Below are positions 52,567 to 63,010 of a stretch of DNA of 64,000 nt, in pieces. A program made the position numbers and the translations under genes. The stretch spans positions 56,254,534-56,318,533 of the forward strand of contig OX101812.2 in assembly GCA_944452925.2 (NCBI GenBank), written 5' to 3'. This DNA comes from Chrysolina oricalcia (Eukaryota > Arthropoda > Insecta > Coleoptera > Chrysomelidae). Positions within the stretch are counted from its first letter, which is position 1. Every line of letters starts with the position of its first letter. The notes beneath the pieces are model-generated. The model ran no database searches and was not told where the DNA came from. It worked only from the letters and a program-made list of their open reading frames with translations.

Positions 52567-55446
52567 TTATTGATGCAGTAAATATGCTTTCAACTTTGTT
52601 CTGAAAGAAGTTAAAGATGTTAAACATTTGATCTCTTCTGGTAGATTATTGTACCTATCAAGCCCCTTGAAGAAAATAGAATTTTGGGTATGTGATAGTG
52701 TGACTTGTTGAATATGAAAGTCCGTTCTGGATCTAGTATTGTATCCATGAACTTGGTCATTGTACCTAATTTTTTCTTGTAAATATGTCGGTGAAATTTT
52801 ATGTCTTATTTTAAAAATTAGGATTAAAGTATTATAGAGAAGAAAATAATTAATTGGTAACCATTCTAGTTGTTTCAACATATCTTGTATTGGTGTTAGT
52901 CTTTTGCAATTTAAAATTATGCGCATGGCTCTATTTTGAAGTTTCTGTAAACGAGCTAAATCATTTTGTTTCAGTAGATACAGAATTGAAGAACAGTAAG
53001 TAAAATGAGGAAGCACTAATGAATTGTATAATAACATTTTTGTCCATCTTGTCAAATATGGGGCACAACGAGATAAATAATGTATTTTAAATGCTATCGT
53101 CTTTAAGATGAAATTGGCATGTTCTCTAAATTGCAATCCCCTATCAACATGAACCCCAAGATATCTGAATGTGTTGACCCGTTCCACCTTATCAGGACCC
53201 AGCAGTATCTCAAAATCTTGCTCACAAAAGTTTCTGAATAGTTTTTCTGAACTAATTACCATGTACTTTGTCTTCTCAACATTGATTTTCAAATAATTAG
53301 CACAACACCAACTATAAATTGATTTTAATGTTCTGTTGATGGTTTCTGTGAGTTCCGTGTGATCTTCACATGTAAAGTAAATGAGTGTATCATCTGCAAA
53401 AAGATGAACTGAGCTCTCACCTACCACCTCTGGCAAATCATTGATATATATCAAAAATAATAGGGGGCCCAGCACACTCCCCTGTGGTACTCCTTGATCA
53501 CATTCTATCTCCTCTGATACTTCATTATTTATCTTTAGCTTTTGTTTTCTGTTCTTCAAAAAGCTCTCCAACCATTTCAGGACTATTCCATCTATTCCTA
53601 CTGCTACTAATTTTTGTACTAATCTGTTTCTGTGTATTGTCTCGAAAGCTCTCTGAAGATCTAAAAATACTGCAACAGTAGTAACATTCTTTTCTAGGCC
53701 AATTTTCCAATCATCCAGTACACACTGAACTGCTGTTTCACAGCTATGTTTATTTCTAAACCCTGATTGGTACTTACTCAACAGTTTATTATTTTCAATA
53801 TAATCCACTAATTGGTTATAGACTGTTTTTTCAAGTATTTTTTCAATTGAGCTCAACATGTTTACTGGTCTTAGATTCGAGGCTTTATTAGAATTTGTTT
53901 TTTTTGGAACAGGAATGATTGTAGAAATCTTCAGGTCATCTGGTACCTCTCCTATCAGTAATGAAGTATTAATTAGGTTTAGTAATGGTTCTGCAAGGTT
54001 AGTGAGACAATTCTTAAAGAAGGCAACATTCAATTCATCTGGACTTCCCTTATTTTTCAACGAAAAAACAATATCTTTCAATTCTCTAAAATCCAGTAGT
54101 GAGAAGTTTTCAATTGAATCATAAGTGACCCGAAGATTTGCATTAGATGCAATTGGAAAGTCAATTTCAGCTATATCAATATTATTTATTATATTTTTGA
54201 TACTTTCCACAAAGAAGTTAGTCAACCTGTTGGACATACCATTTTCACTACTAATTATTTCATTGTCACTTATTTCTATTTCACTTATCATCTGATTCTC
54301 ATTTTTATTAGGACAAATGTCTTTCATTACTCTCCACAATTCAACTGAGTTTGTTTTATTTTCCTCAATTTTTCTTTCGTAGTATTCTCGCTTTTTCACT
54401 CTCATAGTTTTTAATGCTATATTTCTTCTTTGGTTGTAAATGTGTTTAAGTTCTTCTGTTCCCTTCTGTTTCCACTCTTTATAACAATCATCCCTGTTTT
54501 TTGTTGCTTCTCTCACTTCTTCATCATACCATTCTCTATAATGCGGATAAATTTTTACTGCTTTTTTTGGTGCTATTTCATCATAAACCTCATACACTTT
54601 ATTGAAGAAGTCTCTATATTTTTCATTCATGTCAATTATTCTGTAGTTCCATTGTACTTTTGATAGTTCCTCATTAATTTTAGTGAAATCTATATTACGG
54701 CCTCTACTTTCTAATTTTCTTGATTTTTTTCCATAAGAACATTGAGCACAATACAAAACAATATTATTGTGACTAGATATTTTTGGTGTCTCCATAACTT
54801 CTGCATCAATACGAAATTGTTCATTGGTTATTACCAAATCTATCAAACTTCCCCCATTATCAGTAGGATGAGTTATATCATTAACAATATTTCTACATCC
54901 CCTGTCAGTTATCATGTTTCTTAATCTATCGTTTGCAGGAGCACTCTTTTGCCAATCTATATTAAAATCCCCAGTAACCACCACCATCATGTTTTTGTCA
55001 CATACATTTTCTTCGAGCCAATTTTCAAAGAAATTTAAAAATTCTGTACAATTATTACCACTAGGAGATCTATATAGGCACACCACCATGTAGTGTTTTC
55101 CGTTATACAATGCTGTAACTGCACCTAACCAATATTTTTTTGGTACTGCTAAACATTGTGTAGTGCTGATTTTGATATCATTTCTGAAATATATTAGGAC
55201 TCCCCCTGTATGTCTACTGTCACTATTCACTCTCAAATTATTATATCCTGAAAAATTTATTTCTGAATCAAATATCTGATCAGTCACATGCGTTTCAGAT
55301 AGGCAAACAAAGGGGGGTTTTGTGTCAAGAATTAAATTATAAATCTCATCATAGTGCGCAGGAAGACTTTGAGCATTTAAGTATAACGAAAAACACTCCC
55401 GTTGTGTGTCTGAGGTGACTAGTTTTTTGTAATTTTTTTTGTACAC
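52567..55446 (-). CDS. CR1-like ORF2: AP endonuclease and reverse transcriptase
   Basis: About 959 codons. N-terminal part: exonuclease/endonuclease/phosphatase fold with LYLNAQSLPAHYDEI, VCLSETHV, VVTGDFNIDW and SHNNIV, the usual AP-endonuclease stations. Then the reverse transcriptase with LRPVNMLSSIEKILEK, FLDLQRAFETIHRNRL, GVPQGSVLGPLLFLIYINDL and catalytic FADD at about residues 683-686. The C-terminal end is LPEEIKCLTSLTSFRTKLKA. The frame begins in the tail of ORF1 without an ATG near its start. The element nicks target DNA and reverse transcribes its RNA. All visible catalytic motifs are intact. Confidence 0.92.
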   Translation of the reverse strand: MYKKNYKKLVTSDTQRECFSLYLNAQSLPAHYDEIYNLILDTKPPFVCLSETHVTDQIFDSEINFSGYNNLRVNSDSRHTGGVLIYFRNDIKISTTQCLAVPKKYWLGAVTALYNGKHYMVVCLYRSPSGNNCTEFLNFFENWLEENVCDKNMMVVVTGDFNIDWQKSAPANDRLRNMITDRGCRNIVNDITHPTDNGGSLIDLVITNEQFRIDAEVMETPKISSHNNIVLYCAQCSYGKKSRKLESRGRNIDFTKINEELSKVQWNYRIIDMNEKYRDFFNKVYEVYDEIAPKKAVKIYPHYREWYDEEVREATKNRDDCYKEWKQKGTEELKHIYNQRRNIALKTMRVKKREYYERKIEENKTNSVELWRVMKDICPNKNENQMISEIEISDNEIISSENGMSNRLTNFFVESIKNIINNIDIAEIDFPIASNANLRVTYDSIENFSLLDFRELKDIVFSLKNKGSPDELNVAFFKNCLTNLAEPLLNLINTSLLIGEVPDDLKISTIIPVPKKTNSNKASNLRPVNMLSSIEKILEKTVYNQLVDYIENNKLLSKYQSGFRNKHSCETAVQCVLDDWKIGLEKNVTTVAVFLDLQRAFETIHRNRLVQKLVAVGIDGIVLKWLESFLKNRKQKLKINNEVSEEIECDQGVPQGSVLGPLLFLIYINDLPEVVGESSVHLFADDTLIYFTCEDHTELTETINRTLKSIYSWCCANYLKINVEKTKYMVISSEKLFRNFCEQDFEILLGPDKVERVNTFRYLGVHVDRGLQFREHANFILKTIAFKIHYLSRCAPYLTRWTKMLLYNSLVLPHFTYCSSILYLLKQNDLARLQKLQNRAMRIILNCKRLTPIQDMLKQLEWLPINYFLLYNTLILIFKIRHKISPTYLQEKIRYNDQVHGYNTRSRTDFHIQQVTLSHTQNSIFFKGLDRYNNLPEEIKCLTSLTSFRTKLKAYLLHQ

Positions 55447-56750
55447 GTTGAGTTTTTTTGATAATTAGGTCCCATAACTGATATTTTAGGAGTTTGACAG
55501 AGATTCTCTGAAGAAATGTTACTCACACAATTTTCATTGAATTCCTCATTCTTATCTCTGCTAGAGAAAAATATTTCTGATATTATTTTATTTACAATAC
55601 TTCTTTTGGTCAAAAACGAGTTGTTTATATTTAAATTCATAAAAAATATATTAGTTTGTCCAATAACGGATTTTTGTAGTCTCAAGTTGAAATTAAAAAT
55701 TTTGTTTTCAGTCTTTTCATCAAATTTACCAAAGGGTGTAGAGACTATTATAATATTAGTATTTTTGCAGAGTTTAATTTTAGCAGTAATTTTTTCTACG
55801 TTAGGTACTCTATTACATTTGAAATCATTAATTCCTGCTACAACAATAACAAAATCATTTTCATTGAAATCTTCAGATATACTGTCAATATGTTCGACCA
55901 CAGATTCAAAATGGGCACCTGGTTTCAAAATCGATACAGTATTACAGTCTTTTAACTTTGATTTAAAAATTTTGTCTATATTACGTCCCTGTTGATCACC
56001 AAGTATCATTATATTCATTTTCTTACTGTCATTCTTCAATGAACTTCTTTTGGAGTTAATCAGTGGAATAATCTTCTCTTCGAAATTTGTTGCTAACATT
56101 CCATTATCTTTGTTTTCTTTCCTTCTTTCTTTCTGTTGTTTAAGTGATTCCATTTTAAACATATCGAATTCATTCTTAACTTTTTTCACTTCATTAGAAT
56201 ATAAGTCATTTTCCTTGGTGAGAACTTCGATTGAAGTCAACATACTTTTCCGCATTTCGGTTAGTTCTTTTATGTCCTCTTCTAATCTTTTCACTTTTGA
56301 TTCGTTCTCCTCATTCATTATATGTAGTCGCTTTGTATTTTCTCTCATTTTGCTTATTTCTTCATTAAGTTCCTTTATTGTATGTTGGTGTTTTTGGGTC
56401 TCTAGTACTAAACTCTCTTCTGCTTCACAGACTTCGTCTTCAAAATCCTTACTTCTTCTCCTGAGTTCTTTAATATAGTTTTCCTTGTCTTCATTCTCTT
56501 TTTTTAGAATTCGAATTTCTTTTTCATAATGTTCTACCATATCAAACTCTTCCTTTTCTTTCGATTCCAGTGCATTCCGCAGATGTTCTATTTCTTTCTT
56601 GAGTTTAAGAAATGTATCTTCGTCGCTAGGTATATAGCTTGTATTTATTAACGGACATTTTTTAGTTTGTGAGGTAGTTTTCGAAACTTTCATTGTAGTT
56701 TGAGAAGAATTCTGAGATGTGTTCTGGGACCTTGTCATTCTTAGCGACAT
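55419..56750 (-). CDS. CR1-like ORF1: coiled coil and esterase-like domain
   Basis: 443 codons from ATG at 56750-56748. Residues about 45-215 are a charged coiled coil (heptad-like, Glu/Lys-rich). Residues about 240-370 look like an SGNH/GDSL hydrolase: MNIMILGDQQGRN as block I and VVAGINDFKCN as block III. ORF1 proteins with an esterase domain are known from CR1-group LINEs. In block I the usual catalytic Ser is Gln (GDQ), and the usual C-terminal Asp-His block is not obvious, so catalysis is doubtful; RNA binding or assembly is the more likely role. The 3' end holds an A8 run that joins ORF2. Confidence 0.8.
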   Translation of the reverse strand: MSLRMTRSQNTSQNSSQTTMKVSKTTSQTKKCPLINTSYIPSDEDTFLKLKKEIEHLRNALESKEKEEFDMVEHYEKEIRILKKENEDKENYIKELRRRSKDFEDEVCEAEESLVLETQKHQHTIKELNEEISKMRENTKRLHIMNEENESKVKRLEEDIKELTEMRKSMLTSIEVLTKENDLYSNEVKKVKNEFDMFKMESLKQQKERRKENKDNGMLATNFEEKIIPLINSKRSSLKNDSKKMNIMILGDQQGRNIDKIFKSKLKDCNTVSILKPGAHFESVVEHIDSISEDFNENDFVIVVAGINDFKCNRVPNVEKITAKIKLCKNTNIIIVSTPFGKFDEKTENKIFNFNLRLQKSVIGQTNIFFMNLNINNSFLTKRSIVNKIISEIFFSSRDKNEEFNENCVSNISSENLCQTPKISVMGPNYQKNSTCTKKITKN

Positions 56751-57148
56751 TGTTTCAATTATATTTTGATACAAAATTTTTTCCGGTAAATTAAATTTCC
56801 AAATGTCAAAGTCTCTCCAATGTAACAGTATCTACTAATACCAGAGATGTCAAAATATTTATGTTTCAGATATTGCAAATCGACCACTGGTGGGATAGAG
56901 CTCCGATCTTCTGAGTCAAGGTTGAATTGATAATTTATCTGCTGTTGTGCTGTTATTGGTTTCTTGTATATAAACATATAGTAAATAGACTCATTGAGAT
57001 GACTTACTATTGGCTAACAGTTATGAGTATCCACACTGAACCTAACTTTCACTTGTGTCACTTCAATTAATTTTGCGATTCTTATTTCACTACTTTATAT
57101 TTGATTCAGTTGCCGGTGGAATAAATACAGTCATTCCTCCAATGGTTG

Positions 57149-57193
57149 ACACTATTATAATAATAATAAATAAAAAAAAATAATAATAATAAC
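57149..57193 (+). repeat. (TAA)n array 6
   Basis: Short and impure array between the CR1-like 5' end and D5. Confidence 0.85.
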
Positions 57194-59128
57194 CGTAACC
57201 TTTCGATGGCCTGGATCGACTATCGCAAGGCATTTGACACGACATAGCATGAGCTAATCATGCACGTTCTTCGATGCCTTGCGATACCCGATCAAATAGT
57301 GAGATGCATTGAACAACTGATGCCACTCTGGAGGACTCGCTTCACTATAACATCAGGTCAAGCTAGAGACCAAACAGATCAGGTTATCTTCAGAAGGGGA
57401 GTGTTTCAGGGAGATTCTCTCAGCCCCCTTCTCTTTTGCATCTCACTATTGCCATTGTCCGTTGCCCTCAGAAAAACACGTGGATACTACTGCGGCACCC
57501 CCAGCAACCGCAGGCATAAGGTGACTCATCTATTCTACATGGATGATCTTAAGCTTTATGCCTCAGGTGAAAAGGACCTACATCAGTCTTTGAGGGTGGT
57601 GGAGGAGTATACGCAGGCCATCGGCATGGAGTTTGGGATCGACAAATGTGCAACGGTTCATCTCAAAAGAGGACGATGCGACGATTACGGAGAAGACGTC
57701 CAGCTCATAGACGGAAGCATCCTACGTCATCTGGGTGCCGGAGAGACGTATACCTACTTGGGAGTGGAACAACACCACTCTCAAGAAGTTATAACTGTCA
57801 AAAACTCTCTCCGCGGCAAGTATCAGCACAAACTCCGACAGATCTGGTCATCAGAACTGTCGGGAAAGAACAAAGTTGCTGCCACAAATATGCTTGCCGT
57901 TCCGATCTTACTCTACTCCTTCGGAGTAATGAAGTGGACTCAGGAGGAGCTGCGACAACTCGACGTAAAGACTCGCAAGATGATGCACCTATACAGGAGC
58001 TTCCATCCCAAATCATCCGTTCCTCGGTTATATCTCCACCGACAACAAGGAGGACGAGGACTTTTGAGTTTGGAGTGTCTTCACAACAGAATGGTATTGG
58101 ATGGAGCATGTAAAGTAATCAGGAGTTTGGACCCCCTTCTCTGCATGGTCCGTGACCATGAAAACGCAGGGATTGGAGCGTTCCTCTTTATGGCAGCAGC
58201 CCGTGCGGCTGATGAACTCGGTCTCAGTTTCGACACCAAACGGCGTGATCCGAACTCTGTCACAGAGTTGGCACCCGTTCGGCAAAAAGCCCATGTAAAG
58301 GCCGCAGAAAATGCAGCTCTTCTGCAGCTGCATAGGGATAAGCCTTTGCATGGGGTCTTCTTCAGAAACGTTGAAGACCTTGGCTTATCCAAGAACTTGA
58401 CCTACGCCTTCCTTAGGTCAAGTGGGCTGAAGTCGGAGACCGAGGGATTCATAATGGCCTGCCAAGATGGTGTCTTCAACACCTTGGTCTACCGAAGCCA
58501 CGTGATGGGTATAGAGGTCCCTGATATTAGATGCAGGGCCTGCCGTCAGGCGCCTGAGACCATTATGCATTTGCTGTCAGCATGTCCAGCATATGCGGTC
58601 TCAGCCTATATCCACAGACATAACGCGGCTCTACGAGTGTTATATTACCACCTACGATACTCGTACGGTATAGACGAGACACCAGTGTTGCCTTACGCTC
58701 CGGGGGATATTGAGTCCGTGGTGGAGAATGAGAAGTGCCGGATCTACTGGAACTACTCATTTCCCACCCTCAGGCAAATACAGGCCAATAAGCCTGATGT
58801 AGTACTCCTCGACCATGGAAGTAAGACGATATTCGTCATTGAGTTTTCGGCTCCTGGCGAAACGAATATCGTCCGAAAGGAGGAGGAGAAACGGACGAAA
58901 TATCGAGATTTACTCTTCGAACTCCGCAGGCTCTATCCAGACCATTCTGTAAAAATGGTTGTTCTGATAATAGGGTCCCTTGGCGGTGTGATGGATTCAT
59001 TACTCTCGAACTTAAAAATCATACCGGCATGTAAAAAAGATGTCAGAAATCATAGCCGGAAGAATGCAGAAGGCTGTCATCCTCGGTTCATTACGTCTGC
59101 TCAGGGCACACGATTCCCGGACCCAATA
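57194..59128 (+). pseudogene. Dong-like ORF of D5 with stop and frameshift
   Basis: TAG at 57245-57247 replaces the TCG of D6 just after FDTT. The frame is then open from 57260 through FYMDD, the CCHC knuckle (CRACRQAP...) and the endonuclease. An A run at 59033-59038 has one extra base compared with D7, so the last ~30 residues are read out of frame. Encodes a diverged subfamily about 10 percent different from A by eye. Confidence 0.85.
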
Positions 59129-59246
59129 GCTGCTTACCCCATAGTTTGGGGAGTGGTTATTGGGGTAATGATGTTGCCAGCGCGCCCTCCGAATGTATCG
59201 GAGCATCGGAGACAGGGTCCGACTGGAGAATTTTAATTCAAAAGAG
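57194..59246 (+). mobile_element. Dong/R4-like LINE copy D5 (5'-truncated, subfamily B)
   Basis: Begins inside the reverse transcriptase (NLSMAWIDYRKAFDTT). The 3' UTR is type B and ends GAGAATTTTAATTCAAAAGAG then (TAA)n. Confidence 0.88.
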
Positions 59247-59470
<224 letters not shown>

Positions 59471-59475
59471 GCAAA

Positions 59476-59547
59476 GGATGCAAAATCGGACCGGCAGCTC
59501 ATGCGCATCCGGGAGGGAAGAGGCATCTTTCCCTCTGGTGTCGGCCG
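59476..59547 (+). other. Candidate HDV-like pseudoknot in the Dong 5' UTR
   Basis: Pairings occur in the HDV-ribozyme order: GGATGC (59476-59481) with GCATCC (59505-59510); CGG.CCG (59487-59493) with CGGCCG (59542-59547); GCA with TGC closing a 5-base loop; then GGGA and a hairpin at 59515-59533. D3 keeps all of these with a longer hairpin. The joining strand that should carry the catalytic C is not canonical. Confidence 0.35.
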
Positions 59548-59675
59548 TGGGTTTACTAGGTTAACCCCCCAGTAAACCCTAACACTCGGTTCCAAATAAT
59601 CGGGGAAGAGGCCCCCACAACCGACCCCCTCGGATTAGGGGTCAAAGGCAAGGTGGTGGGGCCAACAACGATGAT

Positions 59676-62600
59676 TTGCCAGCTGACGACTTACGCTATG
59701 AAAACGGACGTTTTGAGTGGACGGATGGATTAAGGGACGGTCTTATGCATTGCTACGAGAGCAGTGAGCCCGCCCGGAGAGGATACATGGCGAGAATGCA
59801 TGCTCTGTGGTGTGAAAGACACCCAGAGCATGACGCTTTTTCCGCCCAAAATCTTAGGGATTATGTATCTCATCTTCGGAGACGAGGATATGTCAGAGCA
59901 CCTCCTCAGCCGGTTATCGAAGTGGCACAAGTTATGCCACGTGTCGGTCTGGCTGTGGAGAATGCTCGCATCATACCACCGATGGAGTACATCAGAACTC
60001 GCAGGGCACTTCACCATGTGAAGCCCCTGAAGCCACAAGAACTGGCACGAGTGGATGCGGAGATCGGCGATGTTCTTCCAGAAGAGGCTGACATCTGGCA
60101 GATCAATTCTGTCGTGTATGACGCCGCTCATGCTCTAACCCAAACGCAGAGGAGGGACACCACCGCTGTAGTTGGGAGGCATGAACGACGCGTACACAAG
60201 ATGGAAGCTAAGATCAAGTCGGCGAGACAACACGCGTCTCGTATCCAGTGTGTGGTGGACTACGTGGCGGCCAATAGGCCTTTCACACCTGCAGTGCGGC
60301 GAATTGCCGCAAAATTAAGACGAGCTCACCGCACATTGAATCAAGGGGTGCTGTTTACCATCAAACAGCACTGTCTTGATAGGATACGAATGCTAGTGGC
60401 TGCAAAGAAGTCACTAGTGAGGCGAGCGAGAGGAGTCGCGGAAAACTTGAAGTTCCGCGATAAACCTTCTCGTTTATTTCAAGAGCCTCCACGTGTTGTT
60501 GATAACCCGCCGACTGTTGATCGGGTGGAAACCTTCTGGAAGAACATCTATGAGTATCCGCAACCAATCAATGTAGATACTCCAGCCCTAGCGCAGTTCA
60601 GAGCATTCTGCAGGAGGCTTCGGCAGCCTGAGCTCAATGATCTGCGCAATCCGATAACCCCGGAAGAAGTTCAAAGAGCCCTCAAAGGCTCAAAGAACTT
60701 TGCTGCTCCAGGACCCGATGGGTTGAATAACTATTGGTGGAAAAAGTTTCCAGCAACCCACCGCCATCTGGCTAGAGTTTTCAACTCATGGCTAGATGGG
60801 GAGCAGCAGATTCCGGAGTGGTTTGTTGAGGGGCGAACCGTGCTCATCCCCAAAAACGGAGATTTGTCTGATCCAAAGAATTACAGGCCGATAACATGCT
60901 TGAATGCGTGTTATAAGTTGTTTACACGCATCTTATACACGCGCATTCTCTCCGCAGTTGATCCGGTGTACGAACGGATATATGAGCAAAGAGGGTCAAA
61001 GAAAGGGGTCGCCGGCTGCAAGGAGAACCTGCTCATCGATAGATGTATCACGCAGGACTCCGTGCAGTATAAGCGTAACCTTTCGATGGCCTGGATCGAT
61101 TACCGCAAGGCATTTGATACAACATCGCATGAGTTAATCATGCATTTGCTCAGATGTCTTGAGGTACCCGATCAAATAGTGGGATGTATTGGACAACTGA
61201 TGCCACTCTGGAGGACTCGCTTCACCATAAGATCTGGTAGAGACACAGTCCAAACAGAGCAGGTCATCATTAGAAGAGGCGTGTTTCAGGGAGACTCCCT
61301 CAGCCCTCTTCTCTTCTGCATCTCACTATTGCCATTGTCCGTTGTACTCAGGAATACCCGTGGGTACAACTGCGGCACCCCCAGCAACCGGAGGCATAAA
61401 GTCACCCATTTGTTCTACATGGATGACCTAAAATTATATGCCTCTGGAGAAAGGGACCTACATCAGTCCCTTAGGGTGGTGGAAGAGTACACGCATGCTA
61501 TCGGAATGGAATTTGGGATCGACAAATGTGCCACGGTTCATCTTAAAAGAGGACGATGCGAGGAATACGGAGAGGATGTCCAGCTCGTAGACGGAAGCAT
61601 CCTACATCATCTGGATGCCGGAGAGACGTATACTTACCTAGGGGTGGAGCAACGCCACTCCCAAGAGGTATTTACAGTTAAGAACTCTCTCCTCGGCAAG
61701 TATCAGCATAAACTCCGACAGATCTGGTCATCAGAACTGTCGGGGAAGAACAAAGTTGCTGCAACCAATATGCTCGCCGTTCCGATCCTTCTTTACTCTT
61801 TCGGAGTAATGAAGTGGACTAAGGAAGAGCTGCGACAACTCGACGTTAAAACTCGCAAAATGATGCATCTCAATAGGAGCTTGCATCCTAAATCGTCCAT
61901 TCCACGGTTATACTTTTCCAGACAACGGGGAGGCCGTGGACTTTTGAGTTTGGAGTGTCTGCATAACAGAATGGTTCTGGATGGGGCCTGTAAAGTCATC
62001 CGGAGTTCAGATCCCCTTCTCTGCATGGTCCGCGACCATGAAAAAGCAGGGATTGGAGCATTTCTTTTTAAGGCAGCAACCCGTGCGGCCGATGAACTCG
62101 GTCTCGTATTCGACACTGAACGGGCTAACCCAAACTCTGTCACCGAGTTGGGACCCGTTCAGCAAAAAGCTCACATCAAAGCTGCGGAGACAGAGGTCCT
62201 GCTACAGCTACATATGGATAAGCCAATGCATGGTGTCTTCTTTCACAACATCGAAGACATTGGCTTATCCAAAAGCTTGACCTTTGCCTTCCTCAGGTCG
62301 AGTGAGCTAAAGTCGGAGACCGAGGGATTCATAATGGCTTGCCAGGATGGTGTCTTCAACACCCTTGTCTACCGTAGTCGCGTGATGGGTATAGACGTCC
62401 CTGACACCCGATGCAGGGCATGTCGTGGGGCACCTGAGACCATAATGCATCTGCTTTCAGCATGCCCATGTTATGCGGTCTCAGCCTATATCCACAGGCA
62501 TAACGCGGCTCTACGAGTGTTGTACTACCATCTACGACACTCGTACGGTATAGACGAGACACCAGTGTTGCCTTATGTTCCGGGGGAAATTGAGTCCGTG

Positions 62601-63008
62601 GTGGAGAATGAGAGGTGCCGAATCTATTGGAACTACTCATTCCCCACCCTCAGGCAAATACAAGCCAATAAGCCTGATGTTGTCCTCCTCGACCACCAAA
62701 GTAAAACGATATTCGTCGTGGAGTTTTCCGCTCCAGGCGAAATGAATATCGTTCGAAAAGAGGAGGAAAAACGGACTAAATATCGAGATCTTCTCTTTGA
62801 ACTCCGCAGGTTGTATCCGGACCATTCTGTCAAAATGGTGGTTCTGATCATAGGAGTCCTTGGTGGAATGATGGACACACTGCTCTCCAATTTGAAAATA
62901 ATACCTGCTTGCCGTAATATGGCAGAAATCTTAGCAGTACGAATGCAGAAGGCCGTTATTCTTGGTTCGCTCCGTCTACTCAGGGCACATGATTCTCGGA
63001 CCCAATAA
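59676..63008 (+). CDS. Dong/R4-like polyprotein: Myb-like, reverse transcriptase, CCHC, RLE
   Basis: An uninterrupted frame, 1110 codons from the TTG used as nominal start; it is actually open from 59583 and has no ATG before codon 24 (59745). Order: Myb-like DNA-binding segment (FEWTDGLRDGLMHCYESS...LW..HP), a linker, reverse transcriptase (NYRPITCLNACYKLFTRIL, WIDYRKAFDTTSHELI, RRGVFQGDSLSPLLFCISLL, catalytic YMDD at residues 581-584), then a C-x2-C-x8-H-x4-C knuckle (913-930) and a restriction-like endonuclease (PD at 1000-1001, D1006, E1016). This order defines R2/R4-type LINEs; R4-clade Dong elements are known to sit in TAA repeats. All catalytic residues I can see are present, so this copy may be active. 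Confidence 0.92.
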   Translation: MPADDLRYENGRFEWTDGLRDGLMHCYESSEPARRGYMARMHALWCERHPEHDAFSAQNLRDYVSHLRRRGYVRAPPQPVIEVAQVMPRVGLAVENARIIPPMEYIRTRRALHHVKPLKPQELARVDAEIGDVLPEEADIWQINSVVYDAAHALTQTQRRDTTAVVGRHERRVHKMEAKIKSARQHASRIQCVVDYVAANRPFTPAVRRIAAKLRRAHRTLNQGVLFTIKQHCLDRIRMLVAAKKSLVRRARGVAENLKFRDKPSRLFQEPPRVVDNPPTVDRVETFWKNIYEYPQPINVDTPALAQFRAFCRRLRQPELNDLRNPITPEEVQRALKGSKNFAAPGPDGLNNYWWKKFPATHRHLARVFNSWLDGEQQIPEWFVEGRTVLIPKNGDLSDPKNYRPITCLNACYKLFTRILYTRILSAVDPVYERIYEQRGSKKGVAGCKENLLIDRCITQDSVQYKRNLSMAWIDYRKAFDTTSHELIMHLLRCLEVPDQIVGCIGQLMPLWRTRFTIRSGRDTVQTEQVIIRRGVFQGDSLSPLLFCISLLPLSVVLRNTRGYNCGTPSNRRHKVTHLFYMDDLKLYASGERDLHQSLRVVEEYTHAIGMEFGIDKCATVHLKRGRCEEYGEDVQLVDGSILHHLDAGETYTYLGVEQRHSQEVFTVKNSLLGKYQHKLRQIWSSELSGKNKVAATNMLAVPILLYSFGVMKWTKEELRQLDVKTRKMMHLNRSLHPKSSIPRLYFSRQRGGRGLLSLECLHNRMVLDGACKVIRSSDPLLCMVRDHEKAGIGAFLFKAATRAADELGLVFDTERANPNSVTELGPVQQKAHIKAAETEVLLQLHMDKPMHGVFFHNIEDIGLSKSLTFAFLRSSELKSETEGFIMACQDGVFNTLVYRSRVMGIDVPDTRCRACRGAPETIMHLLSACPCYAVSAYIHRHNAALRVLYYHLRHSYGIDETPVLPYVPGEIESVVENERCRIYWNYSFPTLRQIQANKPDVVLLDHQSKTIFVVEFSAPGEMNIVRKEEEKRTKYRDLLFELRRLYPDHSVKMVVLIIGVLGGMMDTLLSNLKIIPACRNMAEILAVRMQKAVILGSLRLLRAHDSRTQ

Positions 63009-63010
63009 TC

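Larger units (their letters stand above)
52190..57148 (-). mobile_element. CR1-like LINE, apparently near full length
   Basis: Minus strand: 5' UTR (about 57148-56751), ORF1, ORF2 overlapping by 28 bases, and a 3' UTR of about 375 bases ending CTAAATAAAGGATTTATATAT next to (TAA)n. Both frames are uninterrupted. The exact 5' end is not proven. Confidence 0.85.

Noticed and set aside
55516..56478. Plus-strand ORFs of 159 and 142 codons
   Set aside because: They are antisense to the CR1-like ORF1 coding frame and Ser/Phe/Leu-rich as expected of such shadows.
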